NCBI RefSeq assembly: GCF_019654955.1
Contig: NZ_BPEV01000005.1
Span: 103,107-167,106 of the forward strand
Direction: 5' to 3'
Length of the DNA stretch: 64,000 bases
Source: Shewanella sp. KT0246
GTDB taxonomy: Bacteria > Pseudomonadota > Gammaproteobacteria > Enterobacterales > Shewanellaceae
The notes beneath the pieces were generated by a model, which was not told the DNA's origin, did no database searches, and saw only the letters and a program-made list of their open reading frames with translations. The translations under genes were made by a program, and so were the position numbers. Numbering within the stretch: position 1 is the first letter of the stretch; each line of letters begins with the position of its first letter. Shown piece after piece: positions 16,635 through 25,545 of this stretch.

Positions 16635-16749
16635 GCGTTCCAAAGCTCAGTTTAGTTAATAGCTTCATCTCCTATTAACCCTCTGAGTATGCAAGCACGA
16701 CATTGCTCACACACTCTTTGTGGCCGGGTTCATCACCCGGCTTTTTTTT
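16635..16749 (+). ncRNA. ryhB: RyhB small RNA, copy B
   Basis: A predicted RNA of about 115 nt contains AAGCACGACATTGCTCACA at 16693-16711, identical to the pairing core of E. coli RyhB as I recall it. It ends at the hairpin GCCGGG-loop-CCCGGC with T8. A Fur box covers its promoter. In Shewanella oneidensis a RyhB has been reported in what I recall as the equivalent interval, between an acetyltransferase-side gene and the tup region. The tandem second copy upstream is the unusual part. Confidence 0.88.
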
Positions 16750-16769
16750 GTCTAAAATTTAATACGAGC

Positions 16770-17051
16770 TAGGGTCTGTTGGTCTTTGCTGGTTAAGTTT
16801 TGTTCGAATAAAAAGCGTTTTAATTAAGGTGGGTGGATTGATGCCTAGTCATCTAAGCAACTCTTCATTTAAAAAGATTCATCCAACAAAGAGTAAAACA
16901 CTTTTTGTCGAATCCTTTGGGCAAGGTTTGTTGGCGATTTTTACTGCGTTATCGACTTTTTATGTAGGATAACTACACCACAAAGTCTCTGCCTTGTATA
17001 AGTGGCCAACAATTCGCCGCAAAAATAACCTTGAAAGATCAACTGGCCCTA
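16770..17051. mobile_element. MITE-like element with imperfect terminal inverted repeats
   Basis: The left end TAGGGTCTGTTGGTCTTTGC (16770-) and the right end read on the minus strand TAGGGCCAGTTGATCTTTCA (to 17051) match at most positions over about 28 bp. Both are bordered by TA, suggesting a TA target duplication as in IS630/Tc1-type elements. The roughly 280-bp interior has no significant open frame. The right end supplies the TAG stop codon of the sensor kinase gene. Confidence 0.65.
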
Positions 17052-19178
17052 AACTATCGTGTCGTCAACTGCGCCAAAGTGTAATCCATCATAAGGATTA
17101 TCAGCCTGCTCTTCTTTAGCCTTATGATAAATACCAATGGTAAATACAGTGCCTTTACCAAGAGTGGATTTCACCTCTATCGTGCCACCTATACGTTTAA
17201 TAATACCGTAGCTAAGCGATAGTCCTAAACCTGTACCGTCTTTACGTGTGGTATAAAAAGGGTCAAAAATGCGGCTTAAGCGTTCTGGCGCAATACCTAC
17301 CCCTTCATCTTCTACTTCAACTTTAACACCAACAATTTTTCCACTCTCAATCCAGTCGTCAGCCCTGATCCAAATTCTACCTTTACTCTCAATAGCATGC
17401 GCAGCGTTGACCACGAGATTAATCAACACTTGAATGACCTGTGGACGGTTAACCTGCACTTCTGCAGTGGTATTGATTTGCTGAATAAGCTCAACTTTTT
17501 GCTTTTCAATTGAATGACGGACAAGTACCAATACTTCTTCAATCATTGACTCAACTTGATGCATTTCAAGCGGGGCATTGAATTCACCAGGGCGGCTATA
17601 TTGCAATAAACTACGAATAATCGTGCTTATTCTGCCCACCTGCTGGATCACTAGCTCAATTTCTTCTTCAACTACATTTGCATTGGGGCCTAGCTCATAC
17701 TTCATCAACTCCATGTTCCCCAAAATCACTGCAGTAGGGTTATTAATCTCATGGGCAATACCAGCAGTTAACTCACCTAATGCGGTCAGTTTTTCGTTAG
17801 TAACCAGCTGTTGACGGGTTTCATTCAATAAGGCAACGTTACGCTGTAACTCTTCAGTTTTATCTTGCAAGCTTCGTGTCCGTTCTTCAACTTTGACTTC
17901 AAGCTGCTCGGCTGCAGACTGGATCTGCAAGTTACGGCGCTGCAATAAATCCAGCATATGATCAAATTGTTCAGCCAGATTAGAAAGCTCATTGTCTCTA
18001 TCTAGTCCAAGCTCTCCAATGCGCAAATCACGCCCAGACTGAACAGCCTTTACCACATGGTGAATACGTTCAATCGGTTCCAATAAACTGTTTGCGCCAC
18101 GATAAACTAGAAAGCCAGAAACAAGCAGCACTAACATTAAAATAGTGCCTAATTCGATGATGTTTAAGATATAGGTATGAATGAATGGCGCTTCAGAGAA
18201 GCCGGTGTAGATCATCCCAATACGATTGCCACGGATGTCAACTAACGGCGAATAACCCGAAATAAACCAATCATTAAGCACAAAAGCGCGATCAACCCAT
18301 GGGGTTCCGTCAATCAGCACTTTCTGGCGAACTTCTTCTGAAACCAATGTTCCTAATGCACGAGATTGAAGATCTTTTCGTGGTGCAAACATATCCATCG
18401 GCACGTTAGTACTAATGCGCGCGTTGTCTAAAAATATGGTGACAGTACCAATTGAACGCTCCGGAAGCGTGCCTTTGTCGTAAACAAGGTCGCGAATATG
18501 GTCGACAATAGCGGTGTCACGATTAAACAAAGTTGCACCGTCTAAATACCAGCTAACTTGACCTGTTTTATCTGGAATTGGCAGCAGTGTCCGGCTTAAC
18601 ATGCCCCTAGTTTCCGCAAGCTTTGTAGGCTCTTCTGCACGCATAGTTGCAGACAATGGAACCCTTGCCAGTTCAGCCAAATTCGGATCTAGCCTGTCTA
18701 ATCGTTTAGCAGATAACACCATTAAGCCTGAAAAGGCCTTATTTTCAACTCTAGGCAACATCTGACGTAAATCGGGATCGGCATTGGCTTCTTCTAGCCT
18801 AATTAAACGTAAAACGTCTAGCTGGAGAATATCTTTTTGCTGTTTAAGGTATCGATTGAGCGCGACTAATTCGCTCTTATTACCTTTATCGACCTCTAAG
18901 AAAGCATTTTGAAAGTCCCAAGATTCACTGACATTATACAACTGAATTTCTTGCTGCTTTTGCACCTGCTCTAAAGTATTAGTGGCCACAGTCAAATCAG
19001 CTTTCACTTTCATAAACAGCTGCTTGCCCGTGTAACTGATATTCCAGTAAATAGTGATAAAGACTAGACTAATTAGGGTAAGTAAAATGGGTAGCAAGGT
19101 TAAAATCAAAATGCGATAACGCACCTTGGCCTGCATTTGCTGCCAACTGACTCCGAAAAACTGACTAAAAGCTGACAC
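17049..19178 (-). CDS. Membrane sensor histidine kinase of NtrC-type two-component system
   Basis: This 709-aa kinase has a first membrane helix (about residues 22-46), a large periplasmic Cache-like sensor domain (about 47-330), a second helix (about 335-358), HAMP, a coiled coil, HisKA with GELTAGIAHEINNPTAVI, and an HATPase domain with DEGVGIAPE and DGTGLGLSLSYGI. It autophosphorylates and acts on the response regulator encoded 3 bp upstream in the same operon. The signal is unknown. Its stop codon coincides with the end of the MITE-like element, so the last residues may have been altered or cut by that insertion. The divergent tungstate/Moco operon is the likely target. Confidence 0.92.
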   Translation of the reverse strand: MSAFSQFFGVSWQQMQAKVRYRILILTLLPILLTLISLVFITIYWNISYTGKQLFMKVKADLTVATNTLEQVQKQQEIQLYNVSESWDFQNAFLEVDKGNKSELVALNRYLKQQKDILQLDVLRLIRLEEANADPDLRQMLPRVENKAFSGLMVLSAKRLDRLDPNLAELARVPLSATMRAEEPTKLAETRGMLSRTLLPIPDKTGQVSWYLDGATLFNRDTAIVDHIRDLVYDKGTLPERSIGTVTIFLDNARISTNVPMDMFAPRKDLQSRALGTLVSEEVRQKVLIDGTPWVDRAFVLNDWFISGYSPLVDIRGNRIGMIYTGFSEAPFIHTYILNIIELGTILMLVLLVSGFLVYRGANSLLEPIERIHHVVKAVQSGRDLRIGELGLDRDNELSNLAEQFDHMLDLLQRRNLQIQSAAEQLEVKVEERTRSLQDKTEELQRNVALLNETRQQLVTNEKLTALGELTAGIAHEINNPTAVILGNMELMKYELGPNANVVEEEIELVIQQVGRISTIIRSLLQYSRPGEFNAPLEMHQVESMIEEVLVLVRHSIEKQKVELIQQINTTAEVQVNRPQVIQVLINLVVNAAHAIESKGRIWIRADDWIESGKIVGVKVEVEDEGVGIAPERLSRIFDPFYTTRKDGTGLGLSLSYGIIKRIGGTIEVKSTLGKGTVFTIGIYHKAKEEQADNPYDGLHFGAVDDTIV

Positions 19179-19181
19179 GAT

Positions 19182-20564
19182 TTAGTCTTCCTTATCCGAT
19201 TCGATTTCGAACCATTCTTTATATTTTCGATCCAGTGTTTTACGAGAAACACCAAGATCCCTTGCAGCTGCGGACTTATTGCCGCTATGGGCATCAACAA
19301 CACTCATAACATGCTGCTTTTCAACTTCCTTAAGTGGCCAACTTAGTGGATAGCCCGCTTGTGCCACTAATTCAGTTTGTTCATTTTTCTTCCAATATTC
19401 TGCTGGTGGCTTACCCAATAGAATACAACGCTCAATCATGTTTCGTAGTTCACGTATATTGCCTGGCCACTCATGTTGTTGCAGTACTTGTAAGTCTTCA
19501 TGACTCCATACGACTTCTTTTACCCCAAGCTCACGAGCCAGTTGCCAGGTAAAGTGATGGGTTAACTCAATCACATCTTCAGGGCGAGTACGTAGCGGCG
19601 GAATTAAAATATTCAGGACATTTAAGCGGTAATATAAATCGCTACGGAAATTACCTTCGGCCACTTCTTCCGATAAAGTGCGGTTAGTTGCAGCAACGAC
19701 TCTGACATCGATAGCGACTTCTTTCTCACTACCAACAGGTCTGATTGCTTTTTGCTCAAGCACTCGCAACAATGCCGTTTGCATTTTCATTGGCATTTCA
19801 CCAATCTCATCTAAAAAGATCGTACCGCCAGTGGCAAAGTGGAACAAACCTTCACGATTACCTTTTGCACCAGTGAAAGCACCGGCTGTGTGACCAAATA
19901 GCTCACTGCCTAGTAACTCAGGGGCTATTGCTCCACAGTTAACTGGCACAAATGGTCCTGTACGCCCGCTTAGCTGATGCAATTGGCGTGCGACAAGCTC
20001 TTTACCTGTACCAGATTCACCTTCAATCAATACCACTGCATTTGTTGGCGCTACTCGTTCAATAACCTGCTTCACTTCTATCATCGAATCACTATTACCT
20101 ATCATAGTGGTTGAATGGCCACTAGACAGCTCTCGACGGAGCATAAAATTTTCACGCTTTAATAAGCGGCGTTCAATACAGCGGTCAACCGAAGTCATCA
20201 TTTGCTCTAAATGAAACGGTTTCATGATAAAATCTGAGGCGCCAGCTCGCAGCGCTTTAATCGCCACATCCATATCCGCATAACCGGTCATGAAAATAAT
20301 GTCAGAGCGGCGCTCTTTTTCATTTAACGCTTCATGCCATTCAATCCCTGAACGATCAGGTAAACGAATATCGACAATTAATAAGTCAAAATGGCCGCGG
20401 CTACGAAGCTTTTCAGCTTCCTCAATAGTGGATGCCGTTTCGACTAACGCAAACTTCTTTGATAGTGCCTTTTTAAGGAAGCTGCGCATTCCTGGCTCAT
20501 CATCAACAATCAATACCGAAACAGCAGTAGGTAACGGTTTTGAATTTGATTCATTATTGTTCAT
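19182..20564 (-). CDS. Sigma-54-dependent response regulator (NtrC family)
   Basis: This 460-aa protein has a receiver domain (VLIVDDEPGMRSF, phospho-acceptor in LLIVDIRLPDRSG), an AAA+ domain ([30 protein letters not shown]) and a Fis-type DNA-binding helix-turn-helix (HSGNKSAAARDLGVSRKTLD). Once phosphorylated by the downstream kinase it should open sigma-54 promoters. The nearest such promoter is the TGGCAC-N5-TTGC site of the divergent tupA operon, which has direct repeats upstream of it. Confidence 0.95.
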   Translation of the reverse strand: MNNNESNSKPLPTAVSVLIVDDEPGMRSFLKKALSKKFALVETASTIEEAEKLRSRGHFDLLIVDIRLPDRSGIEWHEALNEKERRSDIIFMTGYADMDVAIKALRAGASDFIMKPFHLEQMMTSVDRCIERRLLKRENFMLRRELSSGHSTTMIGNSDSMIEVKQVIERVAPTNAVVLIEGESGTGKELVARQLHQLSGRTGPFVPVNCGAIAPELLGSELFGHTAGAFTGAKGNREGLFHFATGGTIFLDEIGEMPMKMQTALLRVLEQKAIRPVGSEKEVAIDVRVVAATNRTLSEEVAEGNFRSDLYYRLNVLNILIPPLRTRPEDVIELTHHFTWQLARELGVKEVVWSHEDLQVLQQHEWPGNIRELRNMIERCILLGKPPAEYWKKNEQTELVAQAGYPLSWPLKEVEKQHVMSVVDAHSGNKSAAARDLGVSRKTLDRKYKEWFEIESDKED

Positions 20565-20626
20565 AGGGCTTCTACTTTGGACATTTTGACTAGATTTAAC
20601 ATTATCGTACCACTAAAAAATCACTA

Positions 20627-20673
20627 GTGGGTCAGTTTGCCCTACAGAATTTGAACTGTGGGACAATTTGTCT
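20627..20673. promoter_or_regulatory. Two direct repeats 31 bp apart (candidate activator sites)
   Basis: GTGGGTCAGTTTGCC starts at 20627 and GTGGGACAATTTGTC at 20658, sharing GTGGGWCARTTTGYC. They lie about 90-120 bp upstream of the sigma-54 promoter, and their spacing of three helical turns puts them on the same DNA face. An inverted repeat TGATCAC-N15-GTGATCA (20701-20729) lies between them and the promoter. Confidence 0.55.
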
Positions 20674-20748
20674 GTAAACCTTTGATTCATCATGAGACCT
20701 TGATCACAATTCCATTTTTGTCGTGATCAGCATATTCTTGCAACAAAT

Positions 20749-20764
20749 TGGCACACTAATTGCC
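20749..20764 (+). promoter_or_regulatory. Sigma-54 promoter of the tup-mob-moa operon
   Basis: TGGCACACTAATTGCC has a perfect TGGCAC and TTGC at exact spacing. It lies about 100 bp upstream of tupA, and the divergent gene encodes a sigma-54 activator. A small hairpin GGCAC-GGCTTG-GTGCC (20819-20834) lies in the leader. Confidence 0.85.
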
Positions 20765-20864
20765 TTTACCCAATTGTAACGGGTATATATTTACCCTCAT
20801 TTTCGAAATACATTAATTGGCACGGCTTGGTGCCTTTGCAGTTTAGTATTTTCAAGGAGCTAGA

Positions 20865-21686
20865 ATGTTTAATTTTAAATCAGGGTTAACCGCAGTAATC
20901 GGTATGGCACTTATGGGAAGCACAATGGTAAGTGATACCGTTGAAGCAACCGAAGTCATCAAGTTAGCCACAACCACCAGCACAGATAATTCTGGTCTTT
21001 TACGCGCTATTTTGCCAACGTTTGAAGCGGAATCGGGTTACAAAGTACAAGTGATTGCAACCGGCACGGGCAAAGCATTAAAGCTTGCACGTCAAGGAGA
21101 TGTAGACGTTGTGATGACTCATGCTCCTGCTGCTGAAGCTAAATTTGTCAATGAAGGTTACGGTACAACCCCTCGTGGAATTATGGAAAATGACTTCGTT
21201 GTTTTAGGTCCTAAAGATGACCCAGCCAAAATGTCAGGCAGTAAAGATGTGGTTGAAGCGTTTAAAAAAGTTGCAACAAATAAAAGCACTTTCATCTCTC
21301 GCGGAGATAATTCTGGCACCAACATGAAAGAGCTCGCAATTTGGAAAGAAGCTTCTGTAACACCAGATTTTTCAGGCTATACTTCTATTGGTCAAGGCAT
21401 GGGTAAGACTTTACTGATGGCAGATGAAAAACAAGCGTACACATTAACTGATCGTGGTACGTTTGTTGCTTACAAATCTAAATTAGATTTAGCAATTACT
21501 TTTGAAGGTGGTGCTGCATTAGCCAACCCTTATCAAATCATGCTAATTAATGCAGAAAAATATCCTGAGTTAAATCATCAAGGAGCGAAAGCATTGAGCG
21601 ATTGGTTTATTAGCCCGCAAGCTCAGCAGATGATTAACGATTTTAAAGTTCAGGGAGAACAATTGTTTAAGGCAACATATAAGTAA
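20865..21686 (+). CDS. tupA: Tungstate ABC transporter, substrate-binding protein
   Basis: This 273-aa periplasmic protein has a signal peptide (about residues 1-28, ending near SDTVEA). The TupA-type binding motif LATTTSTDNSGLL and RGDNSGT are present, as expected for selective tungstate binding. AAGGAG lies upstream of the ATG. Its stop overlaps the start of the permease gene. The operon continues into molybdenum cofactor genes, consistent with oxyanion supply for molybdo- or tungsto-enzymes. Molybdate binding cannot be excluded from sequence alone. Confidence 0.92.
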   Translation: MFNFKSGLTAVIGMALMGSTMVSDTVEATEVIKLATTTSTDNSGLLRAILPTFEAESGYKVQVIATGTGKALKLARQGDVDVVMTHAPAAEAKFVNEGYGTTPRGIMENDFVVLGPKDDPAKMSGSKDVVEAFKKVATNKSTFISRGDNSGTNMKELAIWKEASVTPDFSGYTSIGQGMGKTLLMADEKQAYTLTDRGTFVAYKSKLDLAITFEGGAALANPYQIMLINAEKYPELNHQGAKALSDWFISPQAQQMINDFKVQGEQLFKATYK

Positions 21687-22393
21687 TGAATGAAGGCTGG
21701 TTAGCCCTAATGCAGCAAGCTTTTAGCTTGCTGCTTTCTTTAGACCCAGACGTATGGTCTATCATAAGTGTTTCTTTTTCGGTTTCTTTTGCGGCATTAA
21801 TCATCACATTAATTCCGTCGATCATGCTTGGATTTTTACTCGCCTCTTACCAATTTCCTGGACGTTGGTTTGTCACTAATATCGTCCAAACATTACAATC
21901 TATCCCTACCGTCGTTATAGGTTTACTTGCCTACTTGTTACTGACCCGAAATGGGCCTTTAGGTGACTTACGCTGGCTGTTTACCCAACAAGGTATGATC
22001 CTTGGGCAAATGATGATTTGCGCTCCGGTATTAATTGCTTTATCACAAGCCGCTTTTAGCAGCATTGATAAACGTGCTTATGAAACATCACGTACATTAG
22101 GAGCTTCATGGCAACGTGCGATATGGACTGTTTGTCGTGAATTACGCGTACCATTATTACTTGCTGTTATCGCTGCATTTAGCCGTATCCTTACTGAAGT
22201 GGGCTGTTCGATGATGGTCGGCGGTAATATTTTGCACCATACTCGAAATATTCCCACAGCTATTGCACTTGAGACCAGTAAAGGTGACTTTGCCCAAGCG
22301 ATTGCTTTAGGTCTAGTATTATTAATTTTAGCCATTGTGATTAACTTCGCTATCGGCTCTTTGCGTGGTAAAGCCATGCCTAGGAGTCAATAA
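21686..22393 (+). CDS. tupB: Tungstate ABC transporter, permease
   Basis: This 235-aa inner-membrane permease has five to six helices. The ABC-coupling EAA-like loop is visible as YETSRTLGASWQRAIWTVCRELRVPLL. It overlaps tupA by one base (TAATG) and tupC by one base, showing translational coupling. Confidence 0.92.
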   Translation: MNEGWLALMQQAFSLLLSLDPDVWSIISVSFSVSFAALIITLIPSIMLGFLLASYQFPGRWFVTNIVQTLQSIPTVVIGLLAYLLLTRNGPLGDLRWLFTQQGMILGQMMICAPVLIALSQAAFSSIDKRAYETSRTLGASWQRAIWTVCRELRVPLLLAVIAAFSRILTEVGCSMMVGGNILHHTRNIPTAIALETSKGDFAQAIALGLVLLILAIVINFAIGSLRGKAMPRSQ

Positions 22394-23100
22394 TGACCGC
22401 TAAACTCATTGCAAAAGATATCCGTATTAACTTTAAAGAACGCGAGCTATTTAAGTTTGATGGCTTATCTTTTTGCGAAGGTGACGTGATTTATCTTCAA
22501 GGGGATAACGGCAGCGGCAAGTCAACTTTGATGAAATTAATCGCGGGCATCATTAAACCCAGTTCTGGTGAAGTGACCGCCACAGGGTTTGCGCCTAAAA
22601 AGTGGTGGCAGTCAAATTCATTACTTGGCAAAGCGGTATATTTACATCAACATGCTTACCTGTTTGATGGTTCGGTTGAATACAACTTACGCTATGCTCT
22701 GCCGAAAGGCCATTATAGCCCACAAGAACAGCAAGCCAGAATTAACCAAGCAATTGAAATGGCACAACTTGGCTCACTACTAAAAAGTGATGCTACTGAT
22801 TTATCTGGCGGAGAAAGGCAACGCTTAGCTCTTGCTAGAGCATGGATATCCCAACCTAAGTTGCTCATGCTTGATGAACCTATTTCTAACATGGATAAAC
22901 AGTCTCAAAAGCTAGTTTTAGCCATGATTAATATTTTAAAACAACAAGGTACAGGCTTACTAATTAGTAGCCACCAAACCTGTGGGTTAACAGCTTTGTG
23001 CCAAAAACACTGGCATATTTCAGAGCAAAAAGTTGTTGAAAGTAACCATATACCTCGCTTTGAGCAGTCTCAGGAGTTTCACTATGTCAGTGCAAATTGA
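22393..23100 (+). CDS. tupC: Tungstate ABC transporter, ATP-binding protein
   Basis: This 235-aa ATPase has Walker [10 protein letters not shown], signature [15 protein letters not shown], Walker [11 protein letters not shown] and the switch His (LISSHQT). It starts within the tupB stop and ends 17 bp inside mobA. It powers the TupB permease. Confidence 0.93.
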   Translation: MTAKLIAKDIRINFKERELFKFDGLSFCEGDVIYLQGDNGSGKSTLMKLIAGIIKPSSGEVTATGFAPKKWWQSNSLLGKAVYLHQHAYLFDGSVEYNLRYALPKGHYSPQEQQARINQAIEMAQLGSLLKSDATDLSGGERQRLALARAWISQPKLLMLDEPISNMDKQSQKLVLAMINILKQQGTGLLISSHQTCGLTALCQKHWHISEQKVVESNHIPRFEQSQEFHYVSAN

Positions 23101-23668
23101 TGCGGTGATTTTAGCTGGCGGTATGGCCAGAAGAATGGGTGGTATCGACAAGGGCTTAGTAGAACTCAGCGGCAAACCGATGATCGCCCACACCATCGAA
23201 CGTGTAAAGCCTCAAGTTGATCGTATTATGATTAATGCTAACCGCAATCAAGAGCAGTATTCTGCTCTTGGGTTTAATGTGATAAGCGATAAAGAAAGCG
23301 GTTATTTAGGCCCATTAGCGGGAATGGTCACAGCCATGGGGAATACCCAGGCTGACTTACTACTTGTAGTGCCTTGTGATAGCCCTATGCTACCTAACGA
23401 TTTATGTGAGCGTATGCATGCATCTCTAAAAGATGCCGACGCTGACATTGTGGTTGCCAGCGATGGTGAGCACCAACAGCCTGTCGTCATGTTATTAAAG
23501 CCGCATTTGAAAGATTCAATGCAAGCTTTTCTTGATGCTGGCGACCGTAAAATTTTCCTTTGGTATGAACAACACAAATACGTCGTCACCAGTTTTGCCG
23601 ACCAACCGAATGCATTTGTAAATGTGAATACACTTGAACAAAAACTTGTCATCGAGAATGCCAAATAA
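23084..23668 (+). CDS. mobA: Molybdenum cofactor guanylyltransferase
   Basis: About 194 aa from ATG 23084, which follows AGGAG; a longer reading from 23033 lies inside tupC and is not favoured. It transfers GMP from GTP to Mo-molybdopterin to form the guanine dinucleotide cofactor. The nucleotide motif [19 protein letters not shown] and VPCDSPMLP are typical. It overlaps tupC by 17 bp, and mobB-moeA follows. Confidence 0.95.
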   Translation: MSVQIDAVILAGGMARRMGGIDKGLVELSGKPMIAHTIERVKPQVDRIMINANRNQEQYSALGFNVISDKESGYLGPLAGMVTAMGNTQADLLLVVPCDSPMLPNDLCERMHASLKDADADIVVASDGEHQQPVVMLLKPHLKDSMQAFLDAGDRKIFLWYEQHKYVVTSFADQPNAFVNVNTLEQKLVIENAK

Positions 23669-23707
23669 CCTGTGGCAACACAGCGATAAGTCAACAATGA
23701 GGTCTTT

Positions 23708-25522
23708 ATGAGTATACCGTTTTCCAATCCGCTTAATATTCCAGTTCTCGGATTCTGTGCCTACAGTGGCACCGGTAAAACCACCTTATTAAAGCAATTG
23801 ATCCCTGAGCTTAATCGCCGTGGTGTTCGTTTAGCTGTCATTAAGCACGCTCATCATAATTTCGATGTTGATATCCCTGGTAAAGACAGCTACGAAATGC
23901 GTAAAGCTGGTGCGAAGCAAATGTTGGTTGCCTCGCATGTTCGCTGGGCATTAATGACCGAAGATGCTGTTGAGGGTGATCCGCAGCTACCGCATTTATT
24001 AGCACAAATTGAAGCTGATAAAGTGGACATCGTTTTGGTCGAAGGTTTTAAAAAGCTCGAATTACCAAAAATTGAATTACACCGAGCAGCACATGGTAAG
24101 CCACTTATTCATACCCACGATGATAATATCGTCGCTATCGCTTGCTGTGATGACACCGAAACACCAGCAGAACTCACTCGCTTAGATTTAAACAATGTCG
24201 GCCAAATCGCAGACTTTGTTATTGAGTATCAAACAAACTGGCAAGCTCCTGATGTTGAGTTACCAATCCCAACTAAAGCCACGCCTGTTTCTGATGAGCA
24301 AAAATTCTTATCGGTTGCTCAAGGTTTAGAGCAATTAATGGCGATGGTTACACCACTAACTGACAGCGAGCACGTTTCGATTGATGACGCATCAAATCGT
24401 GTTTTGGCCGCTGATGCTATTTCGCCAGTGAATGTACCGCAACAAACGAACTCGGCAATGGACGGCTATGCATTTGCTTATAGCAAAGATAATAGTCCTA
24501 GTAATCCTGTTGCTCCGCTTAAGTTAATGGGGGAAGTCCTAGCGGGTCACGAATACCCAGGCACCTTAGCTGCTGGCGAAGCGGTGCGTATTATGACAGG
24601 CGCAACTGTGCCACAAGGTGCAGACACAGTAGAAGCTCGCGAACTGGTAATCGAGCAAGATGGCCAAGTACAGCTACAAGGTAAAATTCTTGCAGGTCAA
24701 CATGTTCGTTTAGCCGGTGAAGATATTGCAAAAGATGCACTTGCTCTAGCAAAAGGTCACCGCCTACATGCCGCTGAACAAGGTTTATTAGCCTCATTAG
24801 GGCTACCAAAAGCCAATGTGGTTAAACAGCCGACTATCGCTGTATTTTCAACGGGCGATGAAGTCAGCCAACCAGGTGAGCCATTAAAAGCGAACTGTAT
24901 TTACGACTCTAACCGTTACACCATTAAATCAATGGCGCAAAAGTTAGGCTGTAAAGTCATCGACCTAGGCATTATTGAAGATAGCGAAGCCGCATTAACA
25001 ACAGCTTTATCTCAAGCAAGTGTTGATGCCGATATTGTTATCAGCTCAGGTGGCGTATCAGTAGGAAATGCTGACTACATCAAAACAGTACTCGCGAAGA
25101 TTGGCGAGATTAACTTCTGGCGCATTAACATGCGCCCAGGACGACCTTTGGCATTCGGTAAAGTAAATGACAGCTTGTTCTTTGGTTTACCAGGTAACCC
25201 AGTGGCGGTAATGGTGTCATTTTTACAGTTCGTGCAACCTGCCATTCGTAAGCTTGCTGGCGAAATCAACTATACGCCACAGTATTTGCCGGCGGTTACC
25301 GATAGTATCTTGCGCAGTAGAACTGGACGAACTGAATTTGTTCGTGGTCAATATTATCTAAACAATGATGGACGTTTACATGTTGCCTCAACAGGGGCGC
25401 AAGGTTCAGGGATGTTGAACTCAATGGTCAAAGCAAACTGTCTGATTGTTATCGGCGAAGCCGAAGATTCAGTTATGCCAGGCCAACAAGTCTACATTCA
25501 GCCTTTTGCTGAACTGTTATAA
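23708..25522 (+). CDS. MobB-MoeA fusion, Moco synthesis
   Basis: This 604-aa protein has an N-terminal MobB GTP-binding adaptor (about residues 1-170, Walker A GFCAYSGTGKTT) joined to a C-terminal MoeA molybdopterin molybdotransferase (about 195-604). MoeA motifs include NVPQQTNSAMDGYAF, GEVLAGHEYPG, IMTGATVP, STGDEV, SSGGVSVGNADY and GLPGNPVA. MoeA inserts molybdate into adenylated molybdopterin. The fusion couples metal insertion to nucleotide addition in one polypeptide. It is a known arrangement in some gammaproteobacteria, as I recall, and lies between mobA and moaA in the same operon. Confidence 0.94.
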   Translation: MSIPFSNPLNIPVLGFCAYSGTGKTTLLKQLIPELNRRGVRLAVIKHAHHNFDVDIPGKDSYEMRKAGAKQMLVASHVRWALMTEDAVEGDPQLPHLLAQIEADKVDIVLVEGFKKLELPKIELHRAAHGKPLIHTHDDNIVAIACCDDTETPAELTRLDLNNVGQIADFVIEYQTNWQAPDVELPIPTKATPVSDEQKFLSVAQGLEQLMAMVTPLTDSEHVSIDDASNRVLAADAISPVNVPQQTNSAMDGYAFAYSKDNSPSNPVAPLKLMGEVLAGHEYPGTLAAGEAVRIMTGATVPQGADTVEARELVIEQDGQVQLQGKILAGQHVRLAGEDIAKDALALAKGHRLHAAEQGLLASLGLPKANVVKQPTIAVFSTGDEVSQPGEPLKANCIYDSNRYTIKSMAQKLGCKVIDLGIIEDSEAALTTALSQASVDADIVISSGGVSVGNADYIKTVLAKIGEINFWRINMRPGRPLAFGKVNDSLFFGLPGNPVAVMVSFLQFVQPAIRKLAGEINYTPQYLPAVTDSILRSRTGRTEFVRGQYYLNNDGRLHVASTGAQGSGMLNSMVKANCLIVIGEAEDSVMPGQQVYIQPFAELL

Positions 25523-25545
25523 CTAACTAAAAGATGTGCTAATTC

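Noticed and set aside
20701..20729. TGATCAC-N15-GTGATCA as a CRP or FNR/EtrA site
   Set aside because: Spacing is too wide for CRP (6 bp) or FNR (4 bp). It is kept only as an unassigned inverted repeat in the tup control region.
22078..22377. Minus-strand open frames in the tup-mob-moe operon
   Set aside because: They are shadows of tupB and neighbouring genes with clear family matches on the plus strand.
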